From positions 95,824 to 159,823 of the forward strand of contig JBAKBP010003138.1 in assembly GCA_037953745.1 (NCBI GenBank): a stretch of DNA of 64,000 bases, written 5' to 3'. A program made the position numbers and the translations under genes. This DNA is from Lithodes maja. Taxonomy: Eukaryota > Arthropoda > Malacostraca > Decapoda > Lithodidae. The notes beneath the pieces were generated by a model. That model had not been told where the DNA came from, made no database searches, and saw only the letters and a list, made by a program, of their open reading frames with translations. Below are positions 1 to 11,035 of this stretch, piece by piece (position 1 is the stretch's first letter; the number at the start of each line of letters is the position of its first letter).

Positions 1-192
1 CTTTTTGCTTTGGCGACCGCTCGCCTGAGAGTTTCTGTTACTTGGAATTGTTGATTCTCAGTTTCTTTGAGAAAATTGAGAGCATGCAGACAGGAGTCCG
101 TCATCATTCGAAGTGTGGCCGCGGAGACGGTTTCAGAGCGTGCCATTATTGATCCTTCGGTCATGACAGCTTCCCGGGTGAGCTGAATTATC
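1..192 (-). CDS. Partial open frame at window edge, unrecognised
   Basis: On the minus strand one frame stays open from the TTAA at 193-196 to the window edge, about 64 codons. A possible start lies near 163, but the frame is also open upstream of it. The predicted peptide is mixed helical and polar (it contains ALNFLKETENQQFQ). I do not recognise a family. The frame stops being interpretable at the TTAA boundary where the 8.5-kb element begins, so this may be the 3' portion of an interrupted gene or a chance ORF. Confidence 0.3.
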
Positions 193-836
193 TTAACCCT
201 CCCGCATCTATAGGATGCGATCGAGTCATAACGCCACCCCTCCAAGAGTGGTCGTATGACGCAATCGCGTCATAATGCCACCTGTAAGTTAGAAATATTC
301 CCCAAAAATAAGTTTATGACTCGATTTTGACTCAATTTGGACTGGTAAGTTAGGCATCAGTAAGTTACAAAAGGAAGTATCTAGCAACCCCATAGCGTCC
401 CTCTCTGAGGAGCGCGGGCCTCTGTAAAGTCAGTAGTTTCCTGGCCCCCAGACTGTGAGGCAGGGTCCCGGCCCTTTAAATTCTGGGCTCCCTCCCTCTG
501 GCCCACCATGCCTAGCTATAGGCAGGCAATTATGGATTATTTCGTCTACCCAGTGAAAGTGTTTAGTAAATAATTCGAACTATATATGTATATAAGATGT
601 TACTTGTGTCTTTTGGTGACTGAGGGGAGTGAATCTTGGTTAACCCCTTGAGTATTGATGCAGTTTTGTCTAGGTATCATTGATGACTTTACACTATTTT
701 TTGCTTGAAAGACAAATATATTTATCAATAAATACTGCCTACGAAATAAATACATTATAATCACGAAGATGTCACAGGAATGCTTACAGGAAGTATGGTA
801 AGTACTCTATGGAATTTTAGGTATATTACAGTATAT

Positions 837-1196
837 TATTATATATATATATATATTATATATAGCCTATATACAGTATATAACAGCCCCAAGGTCCCGA
901 CCAAGCCCAAGGCCCATAATCGAGTATTTATATTATTATTATATTTTGTATTTTATTTAAATATTTATATATTTGATTTATTAGTTTTTATTTATTTTAT
1001 TTTATTTATTTCATTTTATTTATGTTTATTTTATTTATTTTATATATATATACCGTATATATTTGTTTTGTTATTCCTGTTCCCCAGGGTGTCTAGCAGA
1101 TCAGCCCCAAGGTCCTGAGCAAGCCCAAGGCCCATAATCGAGTATTTATATTATTATTATATTTTTTATTTTATTTATTTTATTTATATATACAGT

Positions 1197-1271
<75 letters not shown>

Positions 1272-1275
1272 GTAT
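837..1275. repeat. Satellite-like units and TA microsatellite upstream of LINE
   Basis: Two copies (near 883-950 and 1073-1165) of a unit reading AAGCCCAAGGCCCATAATCG and continuing into AT-rich sequence. They are followed by a long TA microsatellite at about 1192-1270. The same unit recurs three times after the LINE (5648-6130), so the LINE lies between or inside copies of this satellite. Confidence 0.7.
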
Positions 1276-1356
1276 AGCAGAGTAGACGTGTGCCGCCTGA
1301 GCTCTGCCTCCCATGTTACAAAGACTGTTCTATCGAAACCTTTAATTGCTATTGGG

Positions 1357-2584
1357 ATGGCTCCTGACGTAAAGTGTTATAAATGCGATAAAACTGATGG
1401 GGAGAGAGAGAAGTTAAAGTGGATTGGATGCTCAACTTGCAAAAACTGTGCCCATATCAAATGTGAACACTTGATTGGCATAAAGACTGAAAACGTAGCG
1501 CACATAAACTATGTCTGTGATCCATGTAAGACAAAGCTTGGAGTGTTAACTTCATTTAAGAATGAAATGGAAAACATAAAGAAAGAAATGATGAAAGAAT
1601 TGATTGAATTCAAAGAAAACGATGACCCAAGGTTTTGATGTAATGAGCGATAAACTAAAAAACATCAGGAGTGAATTAAATGATAAGATGACCCAAGGAC
1701 TAGACGGTATAACTCAAGAACTTTCAACTCAATTGAAAGTAGTGAAGATGGAGATGCAAGGAGTCACTAGTGGTATGGGAAATGTTGTTGATGCTATAAG
1801 CGCTGACCCCGCGCAAACGTCAGCGGTTTCTGACTCGCCTGGGTGGTCGGATGTGGTGGCGGGGAGAAGAAAGAAGAAAGAAAAGAAGAATCTACTCGTT
1901 CTGAAGGCGACGGATGAGAATGAAAAGGCAACTGACAAGAGAGGAGAAATTTCTCAGGCGCTAGAGGGGATTAAAATTCACGATACGAAGTTTACCCCTA
2001 AAGGGAACATGGTGATGAATTTTGGCACTGTGGATATGCTGAATGATGCAGTTAAAAAGTTGGGAGAGGTGCCGGCTGTTACTACAAGGAGTGTGAAAAA
2101 ATTAAAACCAAAAGTGATGATTTGCAATGTTCATCCTGAAGAGTCCAAGAGTGAGATAATTGATACATTAATTGCAAGGAATGATTTTCTGGATTCGATT
2201 GATGATATTAAAGGAAAGATTGCCATGATTTTTGATAAACCAGCTGCTGGAGGTACAGTCCATTATATCCTGAAATGTGAGCCTGAAGTCCGTGCGGCTC
2301 TCTACAAATATAAAGACAAGGTGCAACTTCAATGGGGAATATATAATATAAGAGACAGGTACCATGCATTGGCTTGTTTCTATTGCCAGAGATTTGGGCA
2401 TGCAGAAAATAAGTGTGCTGCTAAACTAAACAGTGATGTGCCTGTTTGTTTTAAATGTGCTGGAACACATAGGTCGAAGGATTGTAAGGTGACTGTGAGA
2501 AAGTGCATAAATTGTATGAGATACGGGAAACAAGACGTGTATCATTCATCATTAGATACCCGGTGCCCGGTCTTTTTCGAGTGA
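1357..2584 (+). pseudogene. LINE ORF1: PHD-like plus zinc-knuckle protein, frameshifted
   Basis: The N-terminal part, with a plausible start at 1357, has a CYKC...CSTC...CAHIKC...YVCDPC pattern resembling a PHD finger. A middle coiled/charged region is followed by two clear CCHC-type knuckles (CFYCQRFGHAENKC and CFKCAGTHRSKDC) and a third cysteine pair near the C terminus. PHD plus knuckle ORF1 proteins are known in CR1-group LINEs, where they bind element RNA and chaperone nucleic acid. The frame changes between about 1604 and 1638, which splits the protein in two. The stop is at 2584, followed by ORF2. Confidence 0.7.
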
Positions 2585-2668
2585 GATAGTCAAGGTGAGA
2601 GACCTAACTGATCATGGAATCTAGTGCTTTAATAAAGATAAAGGGGGGGACTGATAAACATTCAATCA

Positions 2669-5531
2669 GTGGGAAATAAAACCTTTGAAATTCGAGACTT
2701 AATTAATGAGGCAAAATATGATGTACTAGCGGTAACTGAAACATGGCTGAGTGAATACGATACTGCTAAAATACTTGAAATGACTCCTTTAACGCATACC
2801 TTCTTGCACAATCCACGAAGAGGGAAGGGAGGTGGTGGTGTGGGAATTTTTCTTACAAACACGTTTAAGAAGACGAAAATATGTAAATCTGCAAGGTTCG
2901 GTAGTTTTGAACATATACAGGTGGGCTGTGAGATTGGAGGCTGGAAATGTACTTTTATTGTTGTTTATAGACCCCCAAATTTAAGTGCCAGTACATTTAT
3001 TGATGATTTTAGATTATACTTGGAAACAATTGATATGGTTAGTACGAATACATTCGTCTTTGGTGACTTTAATCTGTGGGTGGATGTTCCGAATGATTAC
3101 TATGCTACTATCTTTATAGAATTGATGGAGTCTTTCCACTTGATAAATAAAGTGCATACTGCAACTTCAAGAGGTGGTCATGCATTAGACTTGGTTTTTA
3201 CGAATAGAGAAAGCGATATGATAAATGAGCTGTATGTTGAAGATGAGTGTTGTATTTCGCCGGTCCATAAACTAGTTACTTTTAACATGCCGTTTGTAAG
3301 TAAACCTAGACAATCTAAGACAATAAAGTGTAGGTCAAAAAGAAAATTTGAGCCACAACTACTAATATCGACTGTTGCGAATGAAATACTAATTAAGAAA
3401 AAGAGAACACTGTGCTCACGGTGAATTAATAGATGACTGTACGTCATGTTTCACTAATCTGTATAACAGCATTGCTAGAGAAAAATACGAAGATATGTGC
3501 CCCATTATTGAAAAGAAAATAGTAATAGTTGATAGTGCGCCGTGGTTTAATGCTGATATTCAAAGAGCAAAAAAGGCCAAGAAGAAATATGAGAGGCTAT
3601 GGAGACGTCTACGAACCGAAGAGGCAAGAGATAACTATAAAAGAGCTCGGAATATAGAAAACAGGCTCATTGTGCTTAGAAAACGTGAATACTATATGAA
3701 TAAAGCAAAAGAAGCTGGATCTGACATGAATAAGCTGTATGTGGTACTTGACAATTTGACGGGAAACAAGAAGAAAAATAAGTTACCAGAAGGGATTCCG
3801 GATATGACATTGGCGAATTATTTTTCTGACTTTTTTTGTGATAAAATTAATGCCATTGTTGGAAATTTTGGAGTAGTCGAGACTCAAGACGTTGTTGTAG
3901 CTGAGCCTACTGTGACTAAGTTAACAGAATTTACTATGACGGATCTGAATACAGTTAAATCCATAGTTACGAAAGCAAAAACTTACCCATTGTAGTAATG
4001 ATCCTATACCGATACGTGAAATAGTGCACAGTAAAATTTGTAACAGTTTTCTGGACATATATGTTGACATAATAAACTGTAGCATTGCAACTAATGTATT
4101 TCCATCGTCTGAAAAGAATGCGATTGTGAAGCCTATTATTAAAGGGAGCCTTGATTCTCAATGCTTGAGCTCTTTTAGGCCTGTTTCCAATTTAACATTT
4201 CTATCAAAAATTACTGAAAATGTAATTCTGGGTCAGTTATGGGATCACTTGAGTTTAGTGAAGGCTCTCCCAGACAACCAGTCCGCATATAGAAGACTTT
4301 ACTCTACGGAAACCACGATGTGCTCTGTGATTAATGATTTACTCGTGCAAATGGACAATGCGAAGTGTGGAATCTTAATTTTGTTGGACTTGAGTGCTGC
4401 GTTCGATACAGTGGTGCATAGCTTACTAATAGAAGACTGTAAAGCTATTGGTATTGATGGTAATGCGCTGGAATACCTTCAAAGTTACCTTACTAACAGA
4501 ACTTATTGCTGGTGCAAATAAGTAATAAATTCTCAGAGATGAAGCATCTAGGCGTCCCTCAAGGGAGTGTTCTTGGACCAATTCTATTCTGTATATATAC
4601 AATTGCACTATCTAGCATATTAATGAAACATGGAGTGAAATTCAAGCTGTTTGCGGATGACACCCAATTCTATCTGGCACTAAGTGACGTGGTGAATGTT
4701 GAGGAGAAGATTAGTGGTTTACTAAAAGACATTGGGAAGTGGATGGAGTCAAAGCAACTGAAATTAAATGAAAATAAAACTGAATGCCTATTAGTAGGCA
4801 GACGGGTGAACTTTGAGAGACTGGGCGTGCAAAGCCTCAATATCAATGATAGTGTGATGACTGTGAGTAGTGTGGTGAAGGATTTGGGAGTCTTGGTTGA
4901 TAGTGAACTGTCATTTAAAAACCAGATTAATCAAACAGTGCGAATCTCTGCCTATCATCTGAGGAATATTGCTTTTGTGAGAAAATATCTGGATATTAAT
5001 ACAACCAAAATGTTGATCCACAATCATGTAATTAGTAAATTAGACTATTGTAATTCTCTATATTATCGACTACCAAATTACTTGCTACGAAAACTACAAC
5101 TTATAATGAATAGAGCAGCAAGATTAATAAAGAGTTTACCATTCCGTGCGAGTATAACGCCGGCATTAATTGACCTGCATTGGCTGCCGGTGAAAGCGAG
5201 GATCATATTCAAACTGTGTGTTATAGTGTATCAAGCTTTGAACTTTGGAAAGCCGGAATATGTGCGAGACTTATTGGAAGACTTCAATGTTGGCACTGAT
5301 ATGATGCTGATACATGGCAACGTGCTGCATCAATTGAATGAGCCACGGTGCAATCATGAATTTGGATTTAGGGCCTTCGAAAAGAGTGCACCGAGACTTT
5401 ATAATAATCTACCAGTTAATGTGAAAAGGTGTGCGAACATAAAGGCCTTTAAAAAGTCACTAAAAACACATTTGTTCAGGGAGTGTTATGACTTAAAAGA
5501 TGGCACTGTGAGACAAGACTACAAGTGCTAG
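2669..5531 (+). pseudogene. LINE ORF2: endonuclease and reverse transcriptase, broken
   Basis: Segments in three frames: 2669-3424 (endonuclease, with TETWLS, FGDFNLW and a degenerate SPVHK in place of the usual SDH-type motif), 3495-3995 (linker), 4024-4521 and 4506-5531 (reverse transcriptase). Visible RT motifs include LDLSAAFDTV, GVPQGSVLGP and the catalytic FADD. The C-terminal part (HWLPVKARIIFKL, FRECY near the end) is the usual LINE tail. At least three frameshifts or stops disrupt the ORF. In a working element ORF2 nicks target DNA and reverse transcribes the LINE RNA there. Confidence 0.85.
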
Positions 5532-5599
5532 ATGGTTTAAAGGGCAGCTGCGACGAGCGTCACATCTAGTGACGGAGCGCGGCTGAGAAACTCCACACC

Positions 5600-6215
5600 A
5601 AGTAAGTAACAAGTAAGTACCCGGTATATATATATATATTTGTTCTTTATTATTCCTGTTCCCCAGGCTGTCTAGCGGATCAGCCCCAAGGTCCCAAGCA
5701 AGCCCAAGGCCCATAATCGAGTATTTATATTATTATCATATTTTTTATTTTATTTATTTTATTTATATATACAGTATAATATATAATATATATATATATT
5801 TTGTTTTGTTTTGTTTTTTCTTTATTATTCCTGTTCCCCAGGCTGTCTAGCGGATCAGCCCCAAGGTCCCGAGCAAGCCCAAGGCCCATAATCGAGTATT
5901 TATATTATTATTATATTTTTTATTTTATTTATTTTATTTATTATATTTATATATACAGTATATATATATATGTATATATAATATATATATATATATATAC
6001 CCGGTATATATATATTTTTTTTTTCTTTTTAATTCCTGTTCCCCAGGGTGTCTAGCGGATCAGCCCCAAGGTCCCGAGCAAGACCAAGGCCCATAATCGA
6101 GTATTTATATTATTATTATATTTTTTATTTTATTTATATATTTATTTGATTTGATTTATTTCATTTTATTTATATTTTTATTTCATTTATTTTATATATA
6201 TATTTATATAAATGT
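5600..6215. repeat. Three satellite-like units with AT-rich linkers
   Basis: Units at about 5648-5745, 5822-5920 and 6029-6130 share CCTGTTCCCCAGG...GATCAGCCCCAAGGTCCC and AAGCCCAAGGCCCATAATCG, each followed by (TTA/TTTTA)n and TA tracts. They match the two units before the LINE. Spacing is irregular (about 175-210 bp) because the AT tracts differ in length. Confidence 0.7.
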
Positions 6216-6382
6216 TGTACATTGTGGCAAAGATATACAACTGAATAAACATTCTCATATATTTACATAACAATAACAATGCATGGAAACAATTGCGCAT
6301 AGCTCGCGAACCAATAAAGCTATATTATTTTTGTTTTCACCATTAGAAAGAGCATAATTTTCCGATGACGGTGATATAAACA

Positions 6383-6655
6383 GTTATATACGTATCCGAG
6401 CAAATAAACCAATGCCGAGGTGGGGAACAGCTCGGAACCCGGCTAGCATTGGTGGAAAAGAGACGGGTGAAGCGTAAATATTCGCATTTTGGCTCTTCAT
6501 TTCAAATATTCATAGCGCAAAAAGTATTTGTCCTAGGAACTTCTAGTTTGTTTTATACTCATCAGCATTATTTGCCGTATTCATACAGCTTAAATTTAAA
6601 ACCATACACTTCGTAGCAACGAAATAAATCGAAAATGTTATAAACCATATTTTTT
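6383..6655. repeat. Repeat unit, first copy (pairs with 8003-8290)
   Basis: About 270 bp starting AGTTATATACGTATCCGAGC is repeated at 8003-8290 with scattered substitutions. Upstream portions (6290-6350 and 6685-6740) also resemble each other, so this looks like a larger tandem unit into whose second copy the LINE at 6752-8004 was inserted. Confidence 0.75.
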
Positions 6656-6751
6656 TTATTTTTTTTTTCGGTCACTGCATGGAAACAATTGCGCAAACCA
6701 ATTACGCTATATTATTTTTGTTTTCACCATTGGAAAGATTCTGGTGATATA

Positions 6752-8004
6752 TTTTTTTTTTTTTTTTTTTTCTATGTGATTGAGGGAGGCAAAAGGCATA
6801 ACTGCCTATAGCGAGTGCCTCCCCCATAGTTGAAAGAGTGACAGGGCCAAAATCAAGGGACGTTCGAGCCAAAATGCCTGGACACACGGAGTTTGAAGCA
6901 ATTTAAGTCATAGGAAGAGGGAAAGACTGATTCTGGGAGAGAGTTCCAGAGCTCAGATGTTGAGTAGAAGAAAGTTTGAGAGTAACGTTTCACTCTTGGG
7001 TTGGAGAGTTGCACAGAGTAGGGGTGGGATTGAGTTGCAAGACGGGTACCACGTGCCCTACGTAAAGGAGGTGGTATGCACTGGGATAGCTCTGAGGAAC
7101 ACTGATTATTATAGTAGCGATAGAATAGCGAGAGAGATGCAACATTGCGGCGGAGACAGAGAGATTGCAGAGAGTTGGTGAGTGGACGGGAGTTAATGAT
7201 ACGAAAGGCCTTCCTTTCAACTTTGTCTAGGAGAGCGGTGTGAGAGGAACCTCCCCACACATGTGAACAATACTCAATACAAGGGCGCACTATGCCCCTG
7301 TACAGAGCAAGAAGCTGTGCAGGGGAAAAGAACCCCCTAAGGCGGTTGAGCACACCCAGCTTCTGGGAGGCTGCCTTAGCAAGACTGGTAATATGGTCCT
7401 TCCAAATGAGAGCAGAAGAAAAAGAGACACTAAGAATATTGAGAGAAGATGAAGGGTTGATTTTTGTATTGTTGAAGAATAAGGGATAGTCCGCTGGGAG
7501 ATCCTGACGGGTAGATAGATGGAGAAATTGGGTTTTGGAAGCATTAAAGTTAACAAGGTTTTCTCTGCCCCAATTGGAAATAGTATTTAGATCAGAATTT
7601 AAGAGTTCTATGGCTTCATTACGTTTGTCGTTGAGGGATTGCTGGCTGGGGCGTTCTGAAAAACTAATGGAGTAGTGTAAGGTTGAGTCGTCTGCGTATG
7701 AATGGATGGGAATTAAGGTACAGTTAAGGAGATCATTTATAAAAATTAGAAAGAGAATAGGAGATAGGACAGAGCCCTGAGGAACACCGGAGTTTATAGG
7801 GTGAGGAAGTGAACAATGGCCGTCCACAACCGCAGCTATGGAACGGCCGGAAAGGAAATTAGAGACAAAGGCACAGATGGAGGGATAGAAACCGAAGGAG
7901 GGTAGTTTAGAAATTAAAGATTTATGCCAGACTCTATCGAAGGCTTTCGATATGTCAAGTGCAATAGAAAAAGTCTCACCGAAGTCCCGAAAGGAGGATG
8001 ACCA
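6752..8004 (-). mobile_element. Jockey-like LINE, 5'-truncated, with poly(A)
   Basis: A minus-strand element whose 3' poly(A) appears as the T run at about 6752-6771 and whose 5' end is cut inside the reverse transcriptase at about 8004. It lies inside a repeated satellite unit: the sequence on either side (ending GTGATATA, restarting AGTTATATACG) is contiguous in the empty unit at 6375-6400. Truncation from the 5' end with a poly(A) tail is typical of target-primed reverse transcription. Confidence 0.8.
6853..8004 (-). pseudogene. Reverse transcriptase C-terminal part of jockey-like LINE
   Basis: About 380 uninterrupted codons carry reverse transcriptase blocks: ALDISKAFDRVWH, NSGVPQGSVLSPILF and SYADDSTLH (catalytic aspartates). 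Then come the thumb and a C-terminal stretch with CIEYCSHVWGG and FYSTSELWNSLPESVF, which are common in jockey/I-group elements of arthropods. The first ten codons of the open frame come from the flanking repeat, not the LINE. Endonuclease and ORF1 are absent because of 5' truncation. The lack of internal stops suggests a fairly young insertion. Confidence 0.85.
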
Positions 8005-8290
8005 GTTATATACGTATCCGAGCAAATAACGCAACCACGAGGTGGGGAACAGCTCGGAACCCGGCTAACATCGCCGGAACAGAGATGGGTGAAGCATGAA
8101 TATTCGCATTTTGGCTCTTCATTTCAAATATTCATAGCCCAAAAAGTATTTGTCCTAGGAACTTCTAGTTTGTTTTATACTCATCAGCATTATTTGCCGT
8201 ATTCATACAGCCTAAATTTAAAACCATACACTTGGTAGCAACAAAATAAATCAAAAATGTTATAAACCATATCAATAAAAAAAAATAAAA
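8003..8290. repeat. Repeat unit, second copy
   Basis: Second copy of the unit at 6383-6655, starting AGTTATATACGTATCCGAGC and including GGAACAGCTCGGAACCCGGC. It is interrupted on its left by the jockey-like LINE. Confidence 0.75.
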
Positions 8291-8299
8291 AAAAATCGG

Positions 8300-8832
8300 T
8301 CACTGCTTGAGAACTATTGAAGATAAACAATTTCTGTTTTCAGATTTGGAAAGAGGAGAAAAAATACTATTATTTGAGCAAATAAAAATATATGGTCATC
8401 ACTCACAATTTAGAGCTAGGACGGTGTGAAGACAATTGCATGGGAAATAATTGTATTCCGGACTCATTTACACTTTCATATTTCGATTTATTTAAAAATG
8501 TTTTTGTTTTATCATGTACTATATATATTCCTCTTTCCATTGACATATGATACATCACAATAAACAGCATTCTGGTGGATGAAAATACAGAAAAACACAA
8601 GGCTTCGAAAACTCGCCCAGCCTGATATTTCATGGCAAATTAGAGAATGTCTTACCATAAGTTAGATAATTAAGTTGCTGGATGCGGGAGGGTTAATTAA
8701 GCCCCCCCCCCCCCCCAAAGTGATTTCTCGCAAATTCCTCCTCTGTTCCGCGTGGCCCAAAGAGTGCATTTCTTACAAGACGTTTTTTTTTTTCTTGACT
8801 GTCACTGTTTTCATTGGCTGTGTGTCTTCTAC
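8300..8832. other. No gene seen; end of TTAA element and C tract
   Basis: AT-rich sequence with no convincing ORF. It contains the right end of the TTAA-flanked element (8681-8696) and, straight after the TTAA copies, a run of about 17 C residues (8701-8717). Confidence 0.6.
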
Positions 8833-9181
8833 CTAAGCCTCGTACTCCTTAAAGGACAGTTTGACGTGGTCATTCTCGGTGATAGCTATGGTGCCAGCTA
8901 CTATGGGTACATCCTCAACTTCGGCAGGTGACGTTGCTTTATTTTTCTGCAAAATAGTTCAATGTTCATTTGAAATATGTCTAATTAATGATTCAAAATA
9001 TATACAATAAAAGTTGTACTGTTTTAGTTGGCATATATTATTTACAAATGCATTACAAGGTTTCTTTACTTTAAAGTGAATTGCTTTTATTGCTTTAATG
9101 TTTGGCCTATTATTAAGAAAATAATTGAATTATGGAAAAGCAAACCTTACGTACGTGTCTGAGGAGTTCCTGGTATTCCAT
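8833..9181 (-). CDS. Possible two-exon small gene or terminal exons
   Basis: On the minus strand an ATG at 9181 starts nine codons (MEYQELLRH) ending at 9155. A donor-like GTACGTAAG follows at 9154 downward. A matching acceptor (TTTTGCAG) ends at 8947, and the reading continues in phase from 8946 for 37 codons (including VEDVPIVAGTIAITENDH) to a TAG at 8833-8835. The intron would be 208 bp. An in-frame stop lies upstream of the ATG. It could equally be the last two exons of the zinc-finger locus at 9210-9746 spliced from another site. No family is recognised. Confidence 0.3.
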
Positions 9182-9209
9182 GGAGTCTTTGTTTTTTTTT
9201 TAACATTTC

Positions 9210-9746
9210 TTAAGTGCATATTGATCCGTTTAACTGATTTTGGGCACAAGGGACAATCATATAGTTTTGTTTTTCATTTCTTGGTGGCAGGGACCTTTTC
9301 CTAGAGAACCTATTCGCTGCAGCTAAAACATTCTCTCTATCGTCGTTAGTTAGGTACGAGTGGCAAATGTCCATGTGCTTCCATAGGTTGACCGATTCGC
9401 TGTAGCAACCGGCGACTGGGCATGGTCTGCCCGGTGTCTTTGTTGTCTTGCAGATCATTCTGGGATATTTACGATTTCGGCCTTTGTTTGCATTTAGAAA
9501 TTTTCTTGCACACTGCCACTGCAAGAGTGTAGTATTTTTTTCTCGGTCTTTCTTTTTCTACAGTAGTTCTTCTAGTTCAGTTGTTTTCTTTTCTATTTCG
9601 TGGTCGTATAAATGGTTAATAGTCCGTAAAGTCTTAGTTTTGCGGACACGACCGATCTCCTCGTCCAGTTGTCGTCTATGCTGTAGAGAGAGGTGCTTCG
9701 TCGCATGTACTCGGGCATGTAGACTTTGAAGTACCAGCTTTTTCAA
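9210..9746 (-). pseudogene. Coiled-coil plus C2H2 zinc-finger gene with in-frame stop
   Basis: Two minus-strand open segments (9746-9558 and 9524-9210) are in the same frame, separated by a single TAG and otherwise open. The first part is a charged coiled coil (HRRQLDEEIGRVRKTK, KKTTELEELL). The second holds a zinc-finger pattern CPVAGCYSESVNLWKHMDICH (C-x4-C-x9-H-x4-H) and ends NQLNGSICT. A similar CP..GC finger occurs at 53.8-54.4 kb. The function is unknown; a DNA-binding protein or transposon-associated protein is possible. Confidence 0.5.
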
Positions 9747-9891
9747 TTAATCAATCCTCTCTTCTGTTAATTCTGTGTAGGAAAGGAAAATTCTTTGAAA
9801 TACTAGATTACTGTACAATTATTAGGAACATAAACATACAACACATCGCAAGTATTACACATGGAAGGAATGTGTAAGAGATTATGGGTCT

Positions 9892-10446
9892 GTGGGTTCA
9901 AGGATTGTGTGGGTGAGACTGAAAGTAGGAATACAAACGTGGGTGATTGTGTGTGTGTGTGTGTATGCCCCGACAGAGGATCAACTTGAAAGCAAGAAAG
10001 AGGATTTCTGGATGAATGCAGAGGCGTGCCTGGAGAAGTTTGACAAGAACGAAAGAATATTTCTGATTGGGGATATGAATGGTAAGGTGGGTGATAGGAA
10101 AATTGAGGGAGTGGTGGGAGGGTGGGGGGTACCATCAGAGGTGAACGGGAATGGTAGTGCACTTGTGGACGTATGTGTGGGGAGGAGGCTGTGGATAGCC
10201 AACACCTTCTTTCGACACAGAAAGATCCACAGGTACACGTGGAAACGGGTGATCATGAAGGATAAGACAGTGGTGGAAAGAAAGTCATTGATTGATTATG
10301 TATGTGTCGATGAACGAATGAAGAAATCTGTGATGGATGCTAGGGCGTATAGGGGTATTGGAGGGAGTCTGTCGGACCAATATGTAGTAGTAGCTAAGGT
10401 TAGGATACAAAATAAGTGGGTGAGGAGAGCTGGAGGGAGGCGATAG
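9892..10446 (+). pseudogene. RTE LINE endonuclease, N-terminally truncated
   Basis: Exonuclease/endonuclease/phosphatase fold features are visible: VYAPTEDQLESKKEDFW, the metal-site GDMNGKVG, the RYTWKR loop, LIDYV and a final LSDQYVVVAKV where the family usually has SDH. The N-terminal catalytic portion is missing. In a working element it nicks target DNA. Frames change downstream of 10446, so it is not joined to the RT segment. Confidence 0.75.
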
Positions 10447-11035
10447 GAAGGTGGAATGGTGAGGAGGGTGGAGAGGTTGCAGGAGGAGGAAATCAGGGAA
10501 GAGTACAGGAGAGCAGTAGAAAGACGACTAGGTGGGTTCGACCTGGAAGTTATGGCGGAAGTGGAAGAGATGAGCAAGGTGTTTAAGTATGAGATCTGTG
10601 CAGCATGTGAGGAGGGGATGTGGAGTGAGGAGAAGAGGGAGGGGAGTGAAAGATACAGCATGGTGGACAGAAGAAGTAAACACATCTGTGGAAGACAAGA
10701 AGAAAGCATATAGAGAGTGGTTGGGTAGTAGAGGGAATGAAGCTTTCGAGAGACAGAAACGAACCAGGTATATGGAGAGAAAAAGGGTGGTGAAGAGAAG
10801 AGTGAAGGAAAGTAAAAGCAGAGTAGATGAAGAATTTGGAAGGAATCTGAGTGTAAAAATGGAGGGAGAGTAAGAAACTGTTCTGGAAAGAAGTCAAGAA
10901 AGTTATGGAGAGTCGAAAAATGGAGGGAGGATTTCAATGAGTTGCTAAATGTAAGGAATGAAGAGCCAGCAAACATAGTTGGATATGGTATGGGAGGGAG
11001 AAGAGAAGTAGTGGAGGAGGAGGTGGGGATCAGAA

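Larger units (their letters stand above)
1288..5560 (+). mobile_element. CR1/L2-like non-LTR retrotransposon, degraded
   Basis: Two-ORF LINE organisation: an ORF1 with PHD-like and CCHC zinc motifs, then an ORF2 with an AP-endonuclease-like domain and a reverse transcriptase. The RT block motifs (FRPVSNLTFLSK, LDLSAAFDTV, GVPQGSVLGPILF, FADDTQFY) are of the CR1/L2 type. Both ORFs carry frameshifts or stops, so the copy cannot be autonomous. No poly(A) is seen; the element runs into AT-rich satellite after about 5560. Confidence 0.85.
193..8696. mobile_element. TTAA-flanked composite element with piggyBac-like ends
   Basis: A TTAA at 193-196 is followed by CCCTCCCGCATC (197-208); the complement of the same 12 bases (8681-8692) is followed by TTAA at 8693-8696. 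TTAA target duplication plus terminal inverted repeats that start CCC is the signature of the piggyBac superfamily. No transposase is visible inside. The interior holds a CR1-like LINE, satellite units and a jockey-like LINE, so this would be a non-autonomous element swollen by nested insertions. The 8.5-kb span and the short inverted repeat leave room for coincidence. Confidence 0.45.
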
